A stretch of DNA of 64,000 nucleotides from Elusimicrobiota bacterium (lineage in GTDB: Bacteria > Elusimicrobiota > UBA8919): the NCBI GenBank assembly GCA_028718185.1, contig JAQUMH010000003.1, positions 86,811-150,810 of the forward strand, read 5' to 3'. Position 1 is the first letter of the stretch. Each line of letters starts with the position of its first letter. This document shows, piece by piece, positions 1 to 15,100 of this stretch. The position numbers were made by a program, and so were the translations under genes. The notes under the pieces are model-generated. The model made no database searches. It was not told where the DNA came from and saw only the letters and a list, made by a program, of their open reading frames with translations.

Positions 1-127
1 GATATATATTTCCTTCAGCCAATAGTTTGACCAGCGGTCATATTTACGAAGTATGTGTAAGCAGTGTTCAGGATACCATAGGTAACTGGGCGCCGGTGTC
101 TGCCTCAAACCAGGGTGATAGTTATGT
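1..127 (+). repeat. Copy of 1297-1423 at the window edge
   Basis: Bases 1-127 match 1297-1423 without a difference and diverge immediately after, an offset of 1296 bases (432 codons). The left part of the duplicated block lies outside the window. Confidence 0.95.
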
Positions 128-3100
128 AATAGGGTCAACACCTACCGTAAAGCGATTTTTATGGGATACCGGGGTTCCGACTTCATCAATGACGGCATTT
201 ACCTGTAATTCATTTCTATCGTCATTGGGAACAATATCCGGAACAGCAGCAGATAACAGCGGAGGAATTGGTGTCTATAATGTACAGGTCCGCATTTCAA
301 AAGCAGATGATAATTATGTATACTATAATTGGACGACTTCCGGCACGTGGATTAATGATTCAAATCTCTTAAACTGGTGGCAGGAAGCCACTTCAGGACC
401 GTCACCGTGGCAATTAGTGATAAAATCCACGGATGCCGGTGGTGGCACTCCGTTTACATCCGGCGAGCAGTATATAATCCGTTCAAGAGCATATGATAAC
501 ACAAAACAAATGACAGCCGCAGAAGGAGGACCTGTCGTTAATGTCTCTAATACCGAGTTATATTCGCCCGGAGTATGGACAGTCAATCGCACCTCATTTA
601 CCTGGGACAGTGCCCCGGCAATATCGTCGTTTACCGCCTCTCCACCTACAACCGGAGATGTAGCAACCAGCCCGTATTTTATAGGTTGGGCATCAGATAC
701 CGTGAACGCAAACGGTAATCCGTCTTCAAAATGTAACAGGGTAGAGGTTTTACTATTTGCAAAAACCGGAACATACTCCGGAAAATACTGGCAGGGTACT
801 GATAGCGGTTGGGATACGGGAGCAATATGGGTAAGAAGCGATACAAGAGCCAACTCAAGTTATTCAGTAGATAAATGTACCTGGTCAATTCAGGGACCTG
901 TTAATATGCCCACCGGCAACTATTGGATAGAATGTAGAGGAGTAGATAATTTAGGCACTACCCAGACGGATTTTACAACATACCGTTCAAGTATATCATT
1001 TTCTATAGATGCATCACCGCCTCAATCTAAAATAACAATACCCAATAGTGATAATGAGGGTATGGCACGGACTGTGTCCGGACTACCGACAATTTCCGGG
1101 ACTGTTATTGATATGTCAGCCGGTGGTGCAACCGGTAATATTACACAAGTCAAAATAACAATCCTTGACAGGTCAATAGGTAACGGCACAACAAGTTTCT
1201 GGTCATCAACGAGTAATAATTGGTTTTCAGGTGCCGTAAATGGTTCCACGTATGCTATATGTAATCTTGATACAGGACCTACTCCGGCTGTGTGGGGATA
1301 TATATTTCCTTCAGCCAATAGTTTGACCAGCGGTCATATTTACGAAGTATGTGTAAGCAGTGTTCAGGATACCATAGGTAACTGGGCGCCGGTGTCTGCC
1401 TCAAACCAGGGTGATAGTTATGTGCAGGGTTCAACACCGACTGTTAAAAGATTCTGGTATGAAACAAATAAACCCAACTCTTCCAATTTGTATCCTACTT
1501 CCGGTTTATACCTTTCCTCACTGCTGACAATAAGCGGGAATGCGGATGATACCGGCGCAACCACTAATGCAGGTGTCAATAAAGCACAGATATGTATTGC
1601 AAACGGGGATGATACGCAATCATATAATGCATGGACATCTTCTGCAACTTTCGAGACAAACTATCCTCACTGGATAGATATGTATTTCAATGGAACAGCA
1701 AGCCGATATGAAGCAAGGAATGAATATGAACTCAAGTATTCTTCAACTGCATTTTCAGAGGGAGCGACATATAGGGTAAGAATGCGTGCTATTGATAAAG
1801 CATATGATGCTGCAACTGAAGCATCAAACTCCGGGAATACCGAAAACACGTTTACATGGACAGTTAATATATCCTCGTTTATTTATGATAAAACACCGCC
1901 CCTTAATGTTGTAGTGACAGAGCCGCCTTCAACAAGAGAAAAAATAAATTCTCTTCCAACTATATCAGGTACCTGTGAAGATGGTATCAGAATAGCGGAT
2001 ACTAATGCAATTGAAATAAATATACAGGATGTAGATGGAACCGGCGCGCCTGCTACGTGGAAACTTAACGGTAGCGGCTGGCAGTCAGGGCTTGATGATA
2101 ATGTATGGATTGCGACCAATACATTTGTAGGTTATTCTTCGGGTACCTGGACATACACATATCAATATGTTGTAAATGCTTCAACAAATAGCGATAAATA
2201 TCAGATAAGGATAAGGTCTAAAGATAAAGCCGGTACTTATTCTGTTACATATTCAACACAATTTGTTTATGATTTATCAAACCCGCTGTCTGAAGTTAAA
2301 TATCCTAATGCGAATTATATAAGTTTAACTTCATTACCAACAATTTCAGGAACAGCATCATCTGATACCGACCCGACGGTCGCTGCACTGAAATATCCAG
2401 GCGTAAAAATTAAAATTAAAAATATGTCAAAGACATCAAATGACTGGTGGACGGGTGGTAGCTGGGGTGGAGAGACTTCAAGGAATGCGACCGCATTTAC
2501 AGCTGGTAATCCCTGCGTGTGGAGTTACAATGAAATATCAGCCAGTGATTTAACTTACGGAACAAGTTATCAGATATATGTCCAGGCACAGGATAAAGCG
2601 ACCAATACGGAAAACAACGGGACATGGGCGGTAAAATATACAATTACATATGATACTGCCCCTCCGACAACCCAAATTACAAACCCGATAAAGAACGGCG
2701 AGACAACAGGATTGCCGACATTGTCGGGTACCTGTGTGGATTCCAATGGGCTTTCCGGAGTATCCAAGGTAGAGATATATTTACAAGACGAAGATTCAGC
2801 AGAGGTATGGAGCGGCGGTAGTTGGGGCGCACCGCCTTTGGACAACTGGCCTGATGCAGATTTGGGATACAATCCGTCATTAGGATATTCAACCTGGACA
2901 TATGTATATACAGGTGATAATTTAAGTAACTGGTATTGGATAACTGCCAGGGGTTATGACAATTCCTCAAAGAATATAACAGGTGACAAAAATGTCCAGA
3001 CAGAGTTTTCAGTAGACACATCATCTTTCAGATTTATAGCGGACACGTCATTTACCGGACCGACCCTAATAACACGACCTAATAGGGATGACAATACAAT

Positions 3101-6100
3101 AGCCCGCAAGGACTTGACAACAATCTCCGGCACATCATACGATAACCGCTCGCATGCCCAGATACAAATAACATTAGAGGATTTGACGTGGGGTACAAGT
3201 TTCTGGAACGGTTCCCAGTGGTTTGACGGTGCAGTTAACGGTTCTACCAAGGTTGTTTGCCAAAAGAGCGGTTCAGGAACATTAGTTAATTGGTGGTATG
3301 ACTGCACAACAGCAATGACTAGCGGACATAAATATGAGGCGCGTGTTTATGCCCGGGATAATGCCGGTAACACGCTTGGCGAATATGGAGCATACAGTAA
3401 GGGTTCAACAGATACCGTGAAGGAGTTTTGGTATGATTCAACAGTACCTATATCAACAATAACAACGCCGAGTGGCGGGATAATCTCATCACTTGGTAGT
3501 CCGTTAGCGACAATTTCCGGTACATCAGTAGACAATCCATCTTCAGGAGCCAGTGGAGTATCTACAGTAAAATGGTGTTTATCAAATGATGCCGATACGA
3601 TGTCGTTCCATATATGGTCAACATCCGGGTCGTGGGATACCGGGTTATATTATAATGACGGCGCATCGATATCCGGCGGGTGGAATGACTGGAAAAGCGT
3701 ATTTTACAGTACGCAGGCATTAGTATCAGGTTCCACATACAGGTTACGGAGTAAAGCAATAGACAATGCAGTTGCAAGTATAGGCGAGGCAGCTGGTTCC
3801 GGCAATACGGAATCCGACAAATCGTATTATGATAGTCGTTTTAGGTGGGATACTAATGGACCTGACTCAAAGATAACAACGCCTGATAGTGATTCTGCCC
3901 CCGGTGGAGGAACAAAGCGGAGGTCATCACTGGCGATAATATCCGGAACAGCGGATGACGATTCAGGTAGCGGGAAAATAAATTCAGATGGAGTAAAGGT
4001 ATGTATCCGTGCAATCCCATCAGGTGGAGATGGGGGCGCCGGCACCAATGTAATGTATAGTGCGGGCGGGTGGGTAGCGACGCCCGTGAGCGAGTCCAAC
4101 TGGTACTGGTTAGATGCCGGTTATGTAGGATATTCAACAGGAGTATGGACATATAATTTTTCAGTAATACCAACGACATCAGGTTGGAAATACAACATAA
4201 TAGCGAATGCATATGATGCATCGAGTCCTGCGAACAAGCAGCAAACGTCAGGTTATGATGCAAATCTTTCATCCCGTACATTTATATGGGACCAGCAGAA
4301 ACCCGTGTCCGCTATTAGTTGGCCTAATGTATCATATATATCATCACTTGGAACGATAACAGGAAATTCTTCATTTGATACAGCAATAGAAGCCGGCGGA
4401 ATAAATCTAAAAGTAAAGAAAATGACAGATGGTTATATATGGACATCAGGAGGATGGTCTAATGGTGCTAGTGGTGTGGATATACTACCTACAGATAGTG
4501 GCGGAGAAGTATCGGATACGTATCAATATTTCTCACAAACATTGGTAGATTCACTAAAAAACGGTACCTCATACCAGTTTTTAGTAGCGGCAAAAGACTC
4601 CGCATTGCCAACAGGCAACAACGAAGATGTATCCGGCAAGTCATGGTGGACTGTGTGGTACGATTCTGCGCCTCCGACGACCCAAATTACATATCCTACA
4701 AACAATGGTGAGACGACCGCATTACCGACCATTTCCGGAACCGCAGCAGATGATCTTTCCGGTATCTCCAAGGTAGAGATATATTTACAGGACGAAGATT
4801 CTGCGGAAGTATGGAGTGGCGGTACTTGGGGCGCCCCGCCTTTGGCTGACTGGCCTGATGCCGATTTAGGCTACAATCCGACATTAGGCTATTCCACGTG
4901 GACATATGTATATACAGGCGCTAATTTAAGTAACTGGTATTGGATAACAGCGAAGGCATACGACAATTCTTCCAAAGCTGACGGTACCAAGAATGCGCAA
5001 TCGCTGTTTACCTTAAGTGTATCATCAAACCGGTTTATAGCCGACACCGCATTTAGCGGACCTACATTAATAACAAGACCTAACACAGATAATAATACAA
5101 TCGCCCGTAAAGACCTGACAACAATATCCGGCACATCATATGATAATCGTTCGCATGCCCAGATACAAATAACATTAGAAGACTTGACGTTGGGGACGAG
5201 TTTTTGGAACGGTTCCCAGTGGTTTGCCGGTGTAGTTAATGGTTCCACTAAGGTAGTTTGTCAGAAAGACGGTTCAGGAACATTAGTTCATTGGTGGTAT
5301 GACTGCACAACAGCGATGACGAGCGGACATAAATATGAAGCCCGTGTTTATGCCCGTGATAATGCCGGCAACCAGTTAGAAGAATATGGAGCATACAGTA
5401 AGGGTTCGACAGATACGGTGAAGGAATTTTGGTATGATTCCACAGTACCCGTATCAACAATAACAACGCCGAGCGGCGGAATAATCTCATCACTTGGTAG
5501 TCCGTTAGCGACAATTTCCGGTACATCAGTAGACAATCCATCTTCAGGAGCGAGTGGAATATATATCGTGAAATGGTGTTTATCAAATAACGACGATACA
5601 ATGTCGTTCCACATATGGTCAACATCAGGTAGTTGGGATACCGGGTTATATTATAATGACGGCGCATCAATATCCGGCGGGTGGAGTGACTGGAAGAGCG
5701 TATTTTACAGCACGCAGGCATTAGTATCAGGTTCCACATATAAGTTGCGAAGTAAAGCGATAGACAATGCAGTAACGAGTATAGGTGAGACAGCCGGTTC
5801 CGGCAATACGGAATCCGATAAAACATATCATGATAGTAAATTTAGGTGGGACACAACCCCGCCTGACTCAAAGATAACAACGCCCGATAGTGATTCCGCA
5901 CCCGGTGGCGGAACGAAGCGAAGGTCATCACTTGCGATGATATCAGGAACAGCGGATGACGATTCCGGTAGCGGAAAAATAAATTCAGATGGAGTAAAGG
6001 TATGTATCCGTGTAATACCTGCAGGCGGAGATGGCGGAGCAGGCGCCAATGTAATGTATAGTGCCGGCGGCTGGGTAGCGACGCCCGTGAGCGAATCCAA

Positions 6101-9100
6101 CTGGTACTGGTTAGATGCCGGTTATGTAGGATATTCGACTGGAGTATGGACATCTAATTTTTCAGTAATACCGACAACATCAGGATGGAAATATAATATA
6201 TTAGCGAATTCATATGACGCTTCAAATCCTGCGAACAAGCAGCAGACGTCAAATTATGATACAAATCTTTCTTCCCGTACATTCATATGGGACCAGCAGA
6301 AACCTGTGTCGGCTATTAGCTGGCCATATGTAACATATATTTCATCACTTGGAGCAATTGCAGGAAATTCATCATTTGATACAGCGATAGAAGCCGGCGG
6401 AATAAATCTAAAAGTAAAGAAGATGACAAATGGCGATATATGGACATCAGATGGATGGTCTTATGGTGCTAGTGGTGTGGATATAGTTCCTACGGATAGT
6501 GGTGGTGAAGTATCGGATACGTGGTTATATTTCTCACAACAACTGGTAGATTCACTGCAGAATGGTACCTCATACCAAATTTTAACAGCGGCAAAAGACT
6601 CTGCATTACCAACAGGTAACAATGAAAATGTGTCGGGTAAGTCATGGCAGACCGTGTGGTTTGATACTCAAAAAGCAACCTCAACAATACAATACCCGAT
6701 GGACCAGGGTGAGACAACAGGTTTTCCGTCGTTTTACGGGTTTTATTATGATAATTTAGCAATAAGCGGCGTAAAAATAAAATTGCAAAGGAAAGTTGAC
6801 GGCCAGTTTTGGAAAGCAGGTTCAGGCGCTAATGGAAGTTGGGAAGGTACGGCAGAGTGGAATGACGCCGAAGTTTACAGTTCTTCCTGGGTATACAGGT
6901 ATGGCGGAGCAACCGGTCTTTCTGAATGGTACGTTTTAACTTCTAAAGCACGGGACCAGGTACAACCGACAGCAAATGAGGAAACAACATTTACGGCAAC
7001 TGTTAACTCAAATACTTTTATAGTTGATTTAGCTCCGCCTTCTGTTAAAATAGTCAGGCCCGATACAGATGACCAGACAAACTTTTTTGCACGAAAGGAT
7101 TTAACAACAATATCCGGTACGTCTGTTGATAATCGTTCCAATGCTTTGATTGAAATTGCGATAAAAGATGTTACATTATCTGCGCTATGGCCCAACGGTA
7201 CATACTGGTCAGGTACCCAGTGGTTACCTGCATCATTTGATGTAAACATTACAACAAAAGTTGTCTGTACGAAAAGTGGAACCGGTACAAGCATTAACTG
7301 GTATTATGTTCTTGGCGGCGCAAATATGACATCAGGACATGTCTACGAGATTCGTTCAAGAGCAGTTGATAGTGCAGGAAATGCTCTGCCGTTTGATGCT
7401 AATGCGTATGTTCAAAATTCAACACCGACAGTAAAAAGATTTATGTATGACCCTACACCGCCGACATCAGAAATAACAAATTATACCGGTGGCGGCAGGT
7501 ACTCTTCAATTTTAACAATATCCGGTACTTGTTCCGATAATGACCCTGCAACTGTAGATGATTCGGGGATAGCAGACCTGAACGACGGTGGTGTACAATT
7601 TATGATACAGCAGGGTTCAAAATATTTGTACGTGTGGGCATCTTCATCAACGCTTGAATCAACAGAACATTGGATTACTCCTGACTGGGTATTAGGGCAA
7701 GAGGGTGCAAAATGGCAAAAGGTTATCCCATCTGCCGATAATGCTGCCGGACTACAAAATCAGGGTAGTTATACAATGGTATGTAAGGCAAAGGATAAAG
7801 CCAGACAAGCAGATAATGACACAACTACGACTCAGGGAAATATCCAGACAATACCGTACTCGATTACAATTACATACGATAACAGCAAACCGTCAATAGA
7901 AGTTGTAAGCCCGGCTGATGTCGCAAATAACCGTATAACCTCGTTGCCTACAATATCCGGTACGGCATATGATGATGCTCCGCTTGGTAATATACCTTCT
8001 AATAACGGTGTTGAATTGAACATTGTTGATTTATATGGTTCGAATTATACATGGGATGGTAATAAATGGTTAAATAACGAGGACTTGACTTTATGGATTT
8101 CTACCGGTTTTAATGCATATACCGGTGGTAACGGTTCAACAGGTACATGGACTTATGTAGTCCCTGTCTCGTCTTGGACGACCTTGCATCAATACAGGAT
8201 AAGAGCAAGAGCAAAAGATACAGCAAGCCCTCAAAATTATACAGTTGCTTATTCAACCCGTCTATTTACCTACGATACAACACCTTTAGTGACACTGGTT
8301 ACCAAACCGCCGATGTATGTAAATAATACATATATAGGTCAGATTTCCGGTACCGCTTCTGATACAGATTTTAACTATACACAAATACAGCTTCAGGTAA
8401 AGCGGCTAACTGACGGGCAAACTTTTATTACCGGAAGCGGGTTTAGCGGTGGTGACAACTGGCCTATTGCTACGGGTTCCTCGGGAAATGACTGGTATTA
8501 TATTGCAATTTCAACAAAAGATTTAACTGACGGTACATCATATTCCGTTGTTTCCAGAGCGACTGATTTGGCAGGGAATCCCGAATCACTGTTAAAAGCG
8601 TACACGACATTTTATTATGATATAACAAGACCTACACAGGCAATTAGTTATCCGCTTGATTCTCCAAACAATATTTCGTCTTCAATTTCAAGTATTTTTG
8701 GTAATTGCGGAGATGTTGTTCCTGGGGAAGGCAAATTTGCTGTCGGTATTGCTTCTGTATCTATAAGGATTCGTGATTTATCAAAAGGTAATGCAACGTA
8801 TTATGCAGGAACAAATGCAGAGGGCTGGAAAGAGGATTCAACAGGTGATTTATACTGGAGAGCTTGCGCACTATCGTCTAATACAACCGCATGGTGGTAT
8901 CCGGCCGGGACCGATGAAATGCCGACATTGACAACTGATATATCATACGATTGTATAGTAAGGGCAATGGACCGTGCCGGCAATTACGCTATTATATATA
9001 CCACCAGAACATTTAAGGTTGACACGACTCCGCCGACCGCCTCTTCAATAGGCAAACCGTCAACTAATGATTATTATTTAAAAGAACTTACCTCTATTTC

Positions 9101-12100
9101 AGGAACATCGCAAGATGCAAATAATACCTCAAGTATAAAAAAAGTTGATGTAACTATCCGGAACTTAACACTTGGCAGTACTTATTGGCAGGGTTCCAAT
9201 AATAGCTGGGTTCAAAGCTCAACAGTTACAACGGTCAGCGTAAGTGGTTCACCGGTTAGCTGGGCTTATACAATTGGCGGCGGAACATTTACAACAGGAA
9301 ACCAGTATCAGATAACAGTAAAAGCGTTTGATGCTATCGGAAACGGAGAATCATCACCGCCGACAAGGACATTTTTCTGGGATGTCAGTGCGCCCACAAC
9401 CACCATTACTAACGTTACCGAGGGTGCAGTGCTTGCCTCGCTTCCTACTATTAGCGGTAATATTGGTGACAGACCCTATATAAATCAGGCAGGCGTCTCT
9501 AAAGTAGAAATGCAGATTTATGATGGCGCGCGGGTAAGATATTATAACCCGTGGGCTACAACAAAGTGGGGTTCTGATTCTGTATGGTATTCTTCCGGTA
9601 CTGCCGGTGATGTATATATAGGCGGTGGTGTGTTTAGGACCACTGCTTCATGGGAAGATAATTATACCTACAAAATAAGGAGCCGCGGTTATGACTCCTC
9701 CAGAAATGACAGTGAATCAGTTTCAGGAAATGTTGAATCACCATACACAGAAAAGACATTTACGTATGATGCCGCTGCACCATTTTCAACCTTTACTTTT
9801 CCTTCCGTGGCAAATGGTACAAAAATACCGATGTTTGCGACAATATCCGGTACTGCTGCTGATGCCGGGGATAATGTTAATTTGAGAATTAATTCAGGTT
9901 TTGAAGGTGTAAATATTTATGATGCTACAGTAGGTTATTTAAAAACTTTAAATGCCTCACAACAGTGGGTCAGTGACAATGATTCCGGGATTTACCTGCC
10001 GGTTGTGTATACTCCATATACAGCAAGTGCTTCATCCGGAACCTGGACATATACTATAATATATCCGACTGCCGTCTGGACAAACGGTAACACATACAGG
10101 GTAAGAAGCCGCAGTCAGGATATTGCCGGCTGGAACGAGGCAAGCCCGGTTCAAAAAACATTTGTTGTTGATACTTCATCGCCGGCATCTTCAGTAGCAA
10201 TTCCATCGGGAGGGTCAATTGTTTCCACACTTCCTACAATATCTGTGAATGCCGATGCAGATAGTGTCGGCGTTAAAATCAGGTTAAAACATATTACAGG
10301 CGGGACAACATACTGGTGGACAGGAAGCTGGAATTCAGGAACTGATGATGACGGCGGGTGGATTAGTATAAGTCCTTCATGGTATTATTCACATGCAGAT
10401 TTTGTAAGTACAGCTGCATGGACTAATTCGCCTGTTATCCCGGGAACGACATTTTATCTCAGGACACAGGCGAGAGATGAGGCGACAAATATTGAACAGT
10501 TAGACAATACAATCACGTTCCGTTTTGATAACAAGCCGCCTACAGTTTCAATATCGGCACCGCCGCAGGAACTTACATCACCTAACGAGACATCAAATGC
10601 CAGGTATTCTGCTATTTCAACCGTATCCGGATATTGTTCTGATGTGCCGGCAGGAGTCAGTAATATATATGTACAGTTTATCCGTAGCGATAATAGTAAT
10701 TATTGGTCCGGTTCAGGCTGGGATACGCCTGTAACAACATTTACAGCCGTTCTTTCAAATGCAGCAACATACTGGTATAAGATAGCGCCAACTTCATGGA
10801 CGCACGATAAAAAATATATACTGAAAATATGGGGTAAGGACAGCATAAATAACGAAAATTATAATTCAGCGTCATATGTTTCTTCAAGAACATTTGTTAT
10901 CGATTCACAGGGACCGACAACAACAATATCAGACCCGGGGACCGGAACAAAAAGGAAATCAGTTACACAAATTGCAGGAACTGCACAGGATTCGGGCACT
11001 TATCCCTCTAATGTCAGTAGTGTTAAATTAAGAGTCAAGGACCTTACTTACCCGTCAACATACTGGCTCGGTGTTTCTGCGTCCTCTGCCTGCTGGACAG
11101 ACGATTCCAACACGTGGTTTGATGCGTCAGGCGGTGGTGCAACTTCAATATCCTGGACAAGTTACACGATAGATTATGAGTCAAATGTATGGATTAACGG
11201 CAGGTCTTACACAATATTTGCGAAAGGATATGACCAGATCCCTGGTAACGAAGGCTCACCTACCTCAAATACATTTACTTATGATACCACTTCGCCTGCT
11301 TCAACCGCAACAGTACCGATGAATGGAAGATATATTAAACCATTTGCAACCATTTCCGGTATTGCTTCCTCTGATACTTTGGGTGTCGGTGTCAAGATAA
11401 AAAAAGCCGGTGTTAACGAGTGGTGGTGGGGTGATTCCGGTTGGCAGGGTAGCGCTCCTGACCCGTGGCTAAGTTCGATAGGTGGTTCTGAGTGGACATA
11501 TACACATGCAAATTTACAGTCAGGCTGGACAAACGGTCAAACATATGAACTTACAACGGTTGCAACAGATACTGCCAAAAATATTGAGACATCACCAAAC
11601 ACAATTACATTTACTGTTGAATCAACGACTCCTACGGTATCAATAAAACTTCCGTTAGATACTAAATATTATCCTGCAACAACATTAGCGACTATTTCCG
11701 GTACGGCAAATGATTTATCAGCGAGCGCTGACGGTAAGTTCAATGTTTTGGGTTCAACAACAGTTGAGATTATTGTGAAGAAGGTAACCGGCTCGGCAAA
11801 ATACTGGGGCGGTTCTGACTGGGTTGATTGGCCCGGTAGTACTGACGAACTCTGGATGCCTGCTGATTGGTATCCGCATGGGGTATCTTCCGGTACCTGG
11901 AAATATACAATTCCAGTCTCATCGTGGTCCAATAATACTGATTACAGGATTTGGGTGAGAGTAAAAGATGAAGCGGGCAATAAAATTGATTATGCAGATT
12001 CTGACATTACAGGAAATTCAGGTACAAATAATTTATTCTACTGTGATAATACACCGCCGGAAACAACGGTAACAATACCGCAAAATTTGGTTCCAATAAA

Positions 12101-15100
12101 TGCAGCGAAAGCACCTTCGCAGCTTTGGGGGAGTTTTTCGGATAATAAATCAGGTTCTAATGCGATACGGTTAAAAATTCATCGTTTACCTGAAGATAGT
12201 GGTAACGGCTGGTATAATGGAGGAGGCAGCTGGGGGACTGAACAGTGGAACGACGGAGTAATTTATACTTCTTCATGGACATTTACTGACTGGAGCAGTT
12301 CCTACTTCCAGAATGACCATAAGTATGCAATTTATCCTCAATCTCAGGACAAGGCTTTATTATGGGAGACTCCTTACGGTTCTTCATCAACATTTGTATA
12401 TGATACAACAATGCCGACCTCAACCATAACATGTCCTCTCCAGACAGGAAACACATTTTATAACGATTTAACAACAATTTCCGGTACCTGCGGTGACCCG
12501 AATACATACCCGTCCGGAATACAAAAAGTTGTTATTCAGATTCATAACGAAACAACAGGTTTTAATGTGTACTGGACGACAAATTCTGTCTGGGAAAGTT
12601 ATGCCGGCTGGGTTGAAGCGACAAATATCTGGTCGTCTTCATGGTCATATACAGGTATATTAAATACCAACTGGGTTTCTAATCAAAAATATAAAATTGT
12701 TTCAAAATCTTCCGATACCGCCGGGAATGTTGAGTCACCTTCTTCCATGCAGACCAACTATTTCATATTTGATACGTCAGCACCTGTTAGTTATATTGTA
12801 AAACCGTCAACGACAGATGCAGGAGCGGAGCCGGCAGAATATTCTTCACTTCCTACGATTTCAGGAACAGCTTCTGATTCTACCCCTGGTGTTGTTAGTT
12901 ATGTTCAGGTAGCGATTTTTGAAACTGCGACTTCCGGTGGTGCAAATCAATACTGGAACTGGGTAAATGCTTTTAATTTAGGTTCTTCGTCCTGGACACT
13001 TGTAACAGGTGGAACACCGACACTATGGCAGCAGGCAGCCGATAGCCCTTCTCCATGGACGCAAAACCGTGAATACAGGGTTTACTCCCGTTCAGTTGAC
13101 AGGGCAGGCAATACTTCTTCTATCACCGTGTCATCATTTACTTTTAAACCTCCTATGGCTGATACCATTATAACTGCACCTTCTATGGGCAAACAGTATC
13201 AGGCATCCAGTTTAGCCACTATCTCCGGAACAGGCAGTTCTCCTGTTGACTGGACAGAAATCCGGCTGCAAAACCTGACACTTGGCTCAACATATTTTGA
13301 TTTCAGGACATGGATGTGGGTAAGCACCACTACCCCCGATACCGCCTGGTTTAAAACAACTAATGCACCAAACTGGCAATTAGATTCTTCAACAATCACC
13401 TGGATTTTTAATAATGAGTATAAAGTAGAATCCAGGGGTTATGATGCTGCTCAGGCACCGCCGTATGAACAATCACCGTATGACTATGTTACATTTATCA
13501 TGGATGACCAGCCACCATCAACCCAGATTTATAAACCGCAAAGTGACAGCTATTATAATACGGTTAATCTTGCTACTCTATCAGGAACATCTTCAGACAC
13601 AAACTCGCTTGGCAAAGTAAATAAAGTTGAAATCCAGATTGAAAAACCCGGTCCGTCTTACTGGAACAACAATGGTATTGGTTGGACTGGTGCTTTTTGG
13701 AGTACTGCTGCTATTATTACAGCTGAAAGTAATTCTTCTGAATGGCAGATAGTTGTCCCTACACAAACCATCTGGGAAAGCAACGTTAATTATACTATCA
13801 GGAGTCGCGCAACTGATAAAGCGGGAATTTCCCAGGTAGCAAATATATTTACTAATTTTACGATAGACGATTCAACACCTTCCGTAAAAATTGTAGGTCC
13901 CGTAAGTGCCTCGCAATTAAGTTCTCTTACGACAGTTTCCGGTACTGCTAATGATTATGCTATTACACAGTTGAAAGAAGTCCGGATTGCAATAAGAAAT
14001 GATGGGCTTGGCGGATGGTGGGATGGTGGTGGTTATTCTGCATCAAATTCATCGTTTGTTGTCACGGGACTTTCAGCGGGTGTTACACCGGCGACCTGGA
14101 CATATATCTCTGCTACATTTTCTGATAATAACCAATACACGATATTAGCCAAATCAGTTGATAAAGCAAATAATGAAACTCAGGTTTCTCCATATGTTGA
14201 AAATATAACCTCTGTAACATTTATTGTGGATGCAGCACCGCCGTTGTCGACCATATCTGTACCGCAGAGTGAGCAGCCATATAAACCTTCAAGTCTTACA
14301 ACTTTGAGCGGTTCACAAAATGAGCCTGCTGGTAAAACATTTAGTTCCGGTATCTCAGGAGTACAATTATTACTTGTTCGTCTTGCATCGCCGACTTCGC
14401 AATATTGGGATGGCGGCGGCTGGGTAACATATTATTCTTCTAATGCCCCGACATACTTTATTAATGTGAACACCGGAACATTTACATCAAGTCACTGGGA
14501 TTATACTTTTGTTGCCGGTAACTGGGGAGCGACGGAAAATTATTATAATTTAACCACAAGGGGTATTGATAAAGCGGCGAATTATGAAACTAATCTTTCA
14601 ACAATTACATTTGTTGTTGACCCCGTAGAACCCGTATCAAGAGTTGTCTATCCTGCTAATAAATCGTATGTAAATACTCTTTCACTTGGTACAATTTCCG
14701 GTACTGCTAATGGCGGACTTTCCGGTATATCTAAAGTATGGGTTGCATTTAAGAAACTCCCGAATAGTGGTGATTATAACTGGACAGGTTCTTCCTGGAC
14801 AGCAGGTCCGGACCCATACTGGTATGATACATCTAATGCTACTGTGTGGACAACAACCAGCCCCACATCGGTTCCGACGCTTACCTCTGGTACTACATAT
14901 AGCGTTCACGTAATGGCAACTGACGGTGCTGGTAATAACCAGACAGTTGTTTCTTCAGGAACATTCATGTGTGATACAGGTGAGCCTGAAATAGTCATCG
15001 CAACACCGACACCTAACACAAGTGCATATTCAAAGTCACTTCAAACCATTTCCGGTACTGCGTCTGACGGTTTAACGGGCATAACCAAAGTAGAACTGGA

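Noticed and set aside
27-29. TTG at 27 as the start of the giant gene
   Set aside because: The frame is open to the window edge, and the same sequence occurs inside a unit at 1297-1423, so this is an internal codon.
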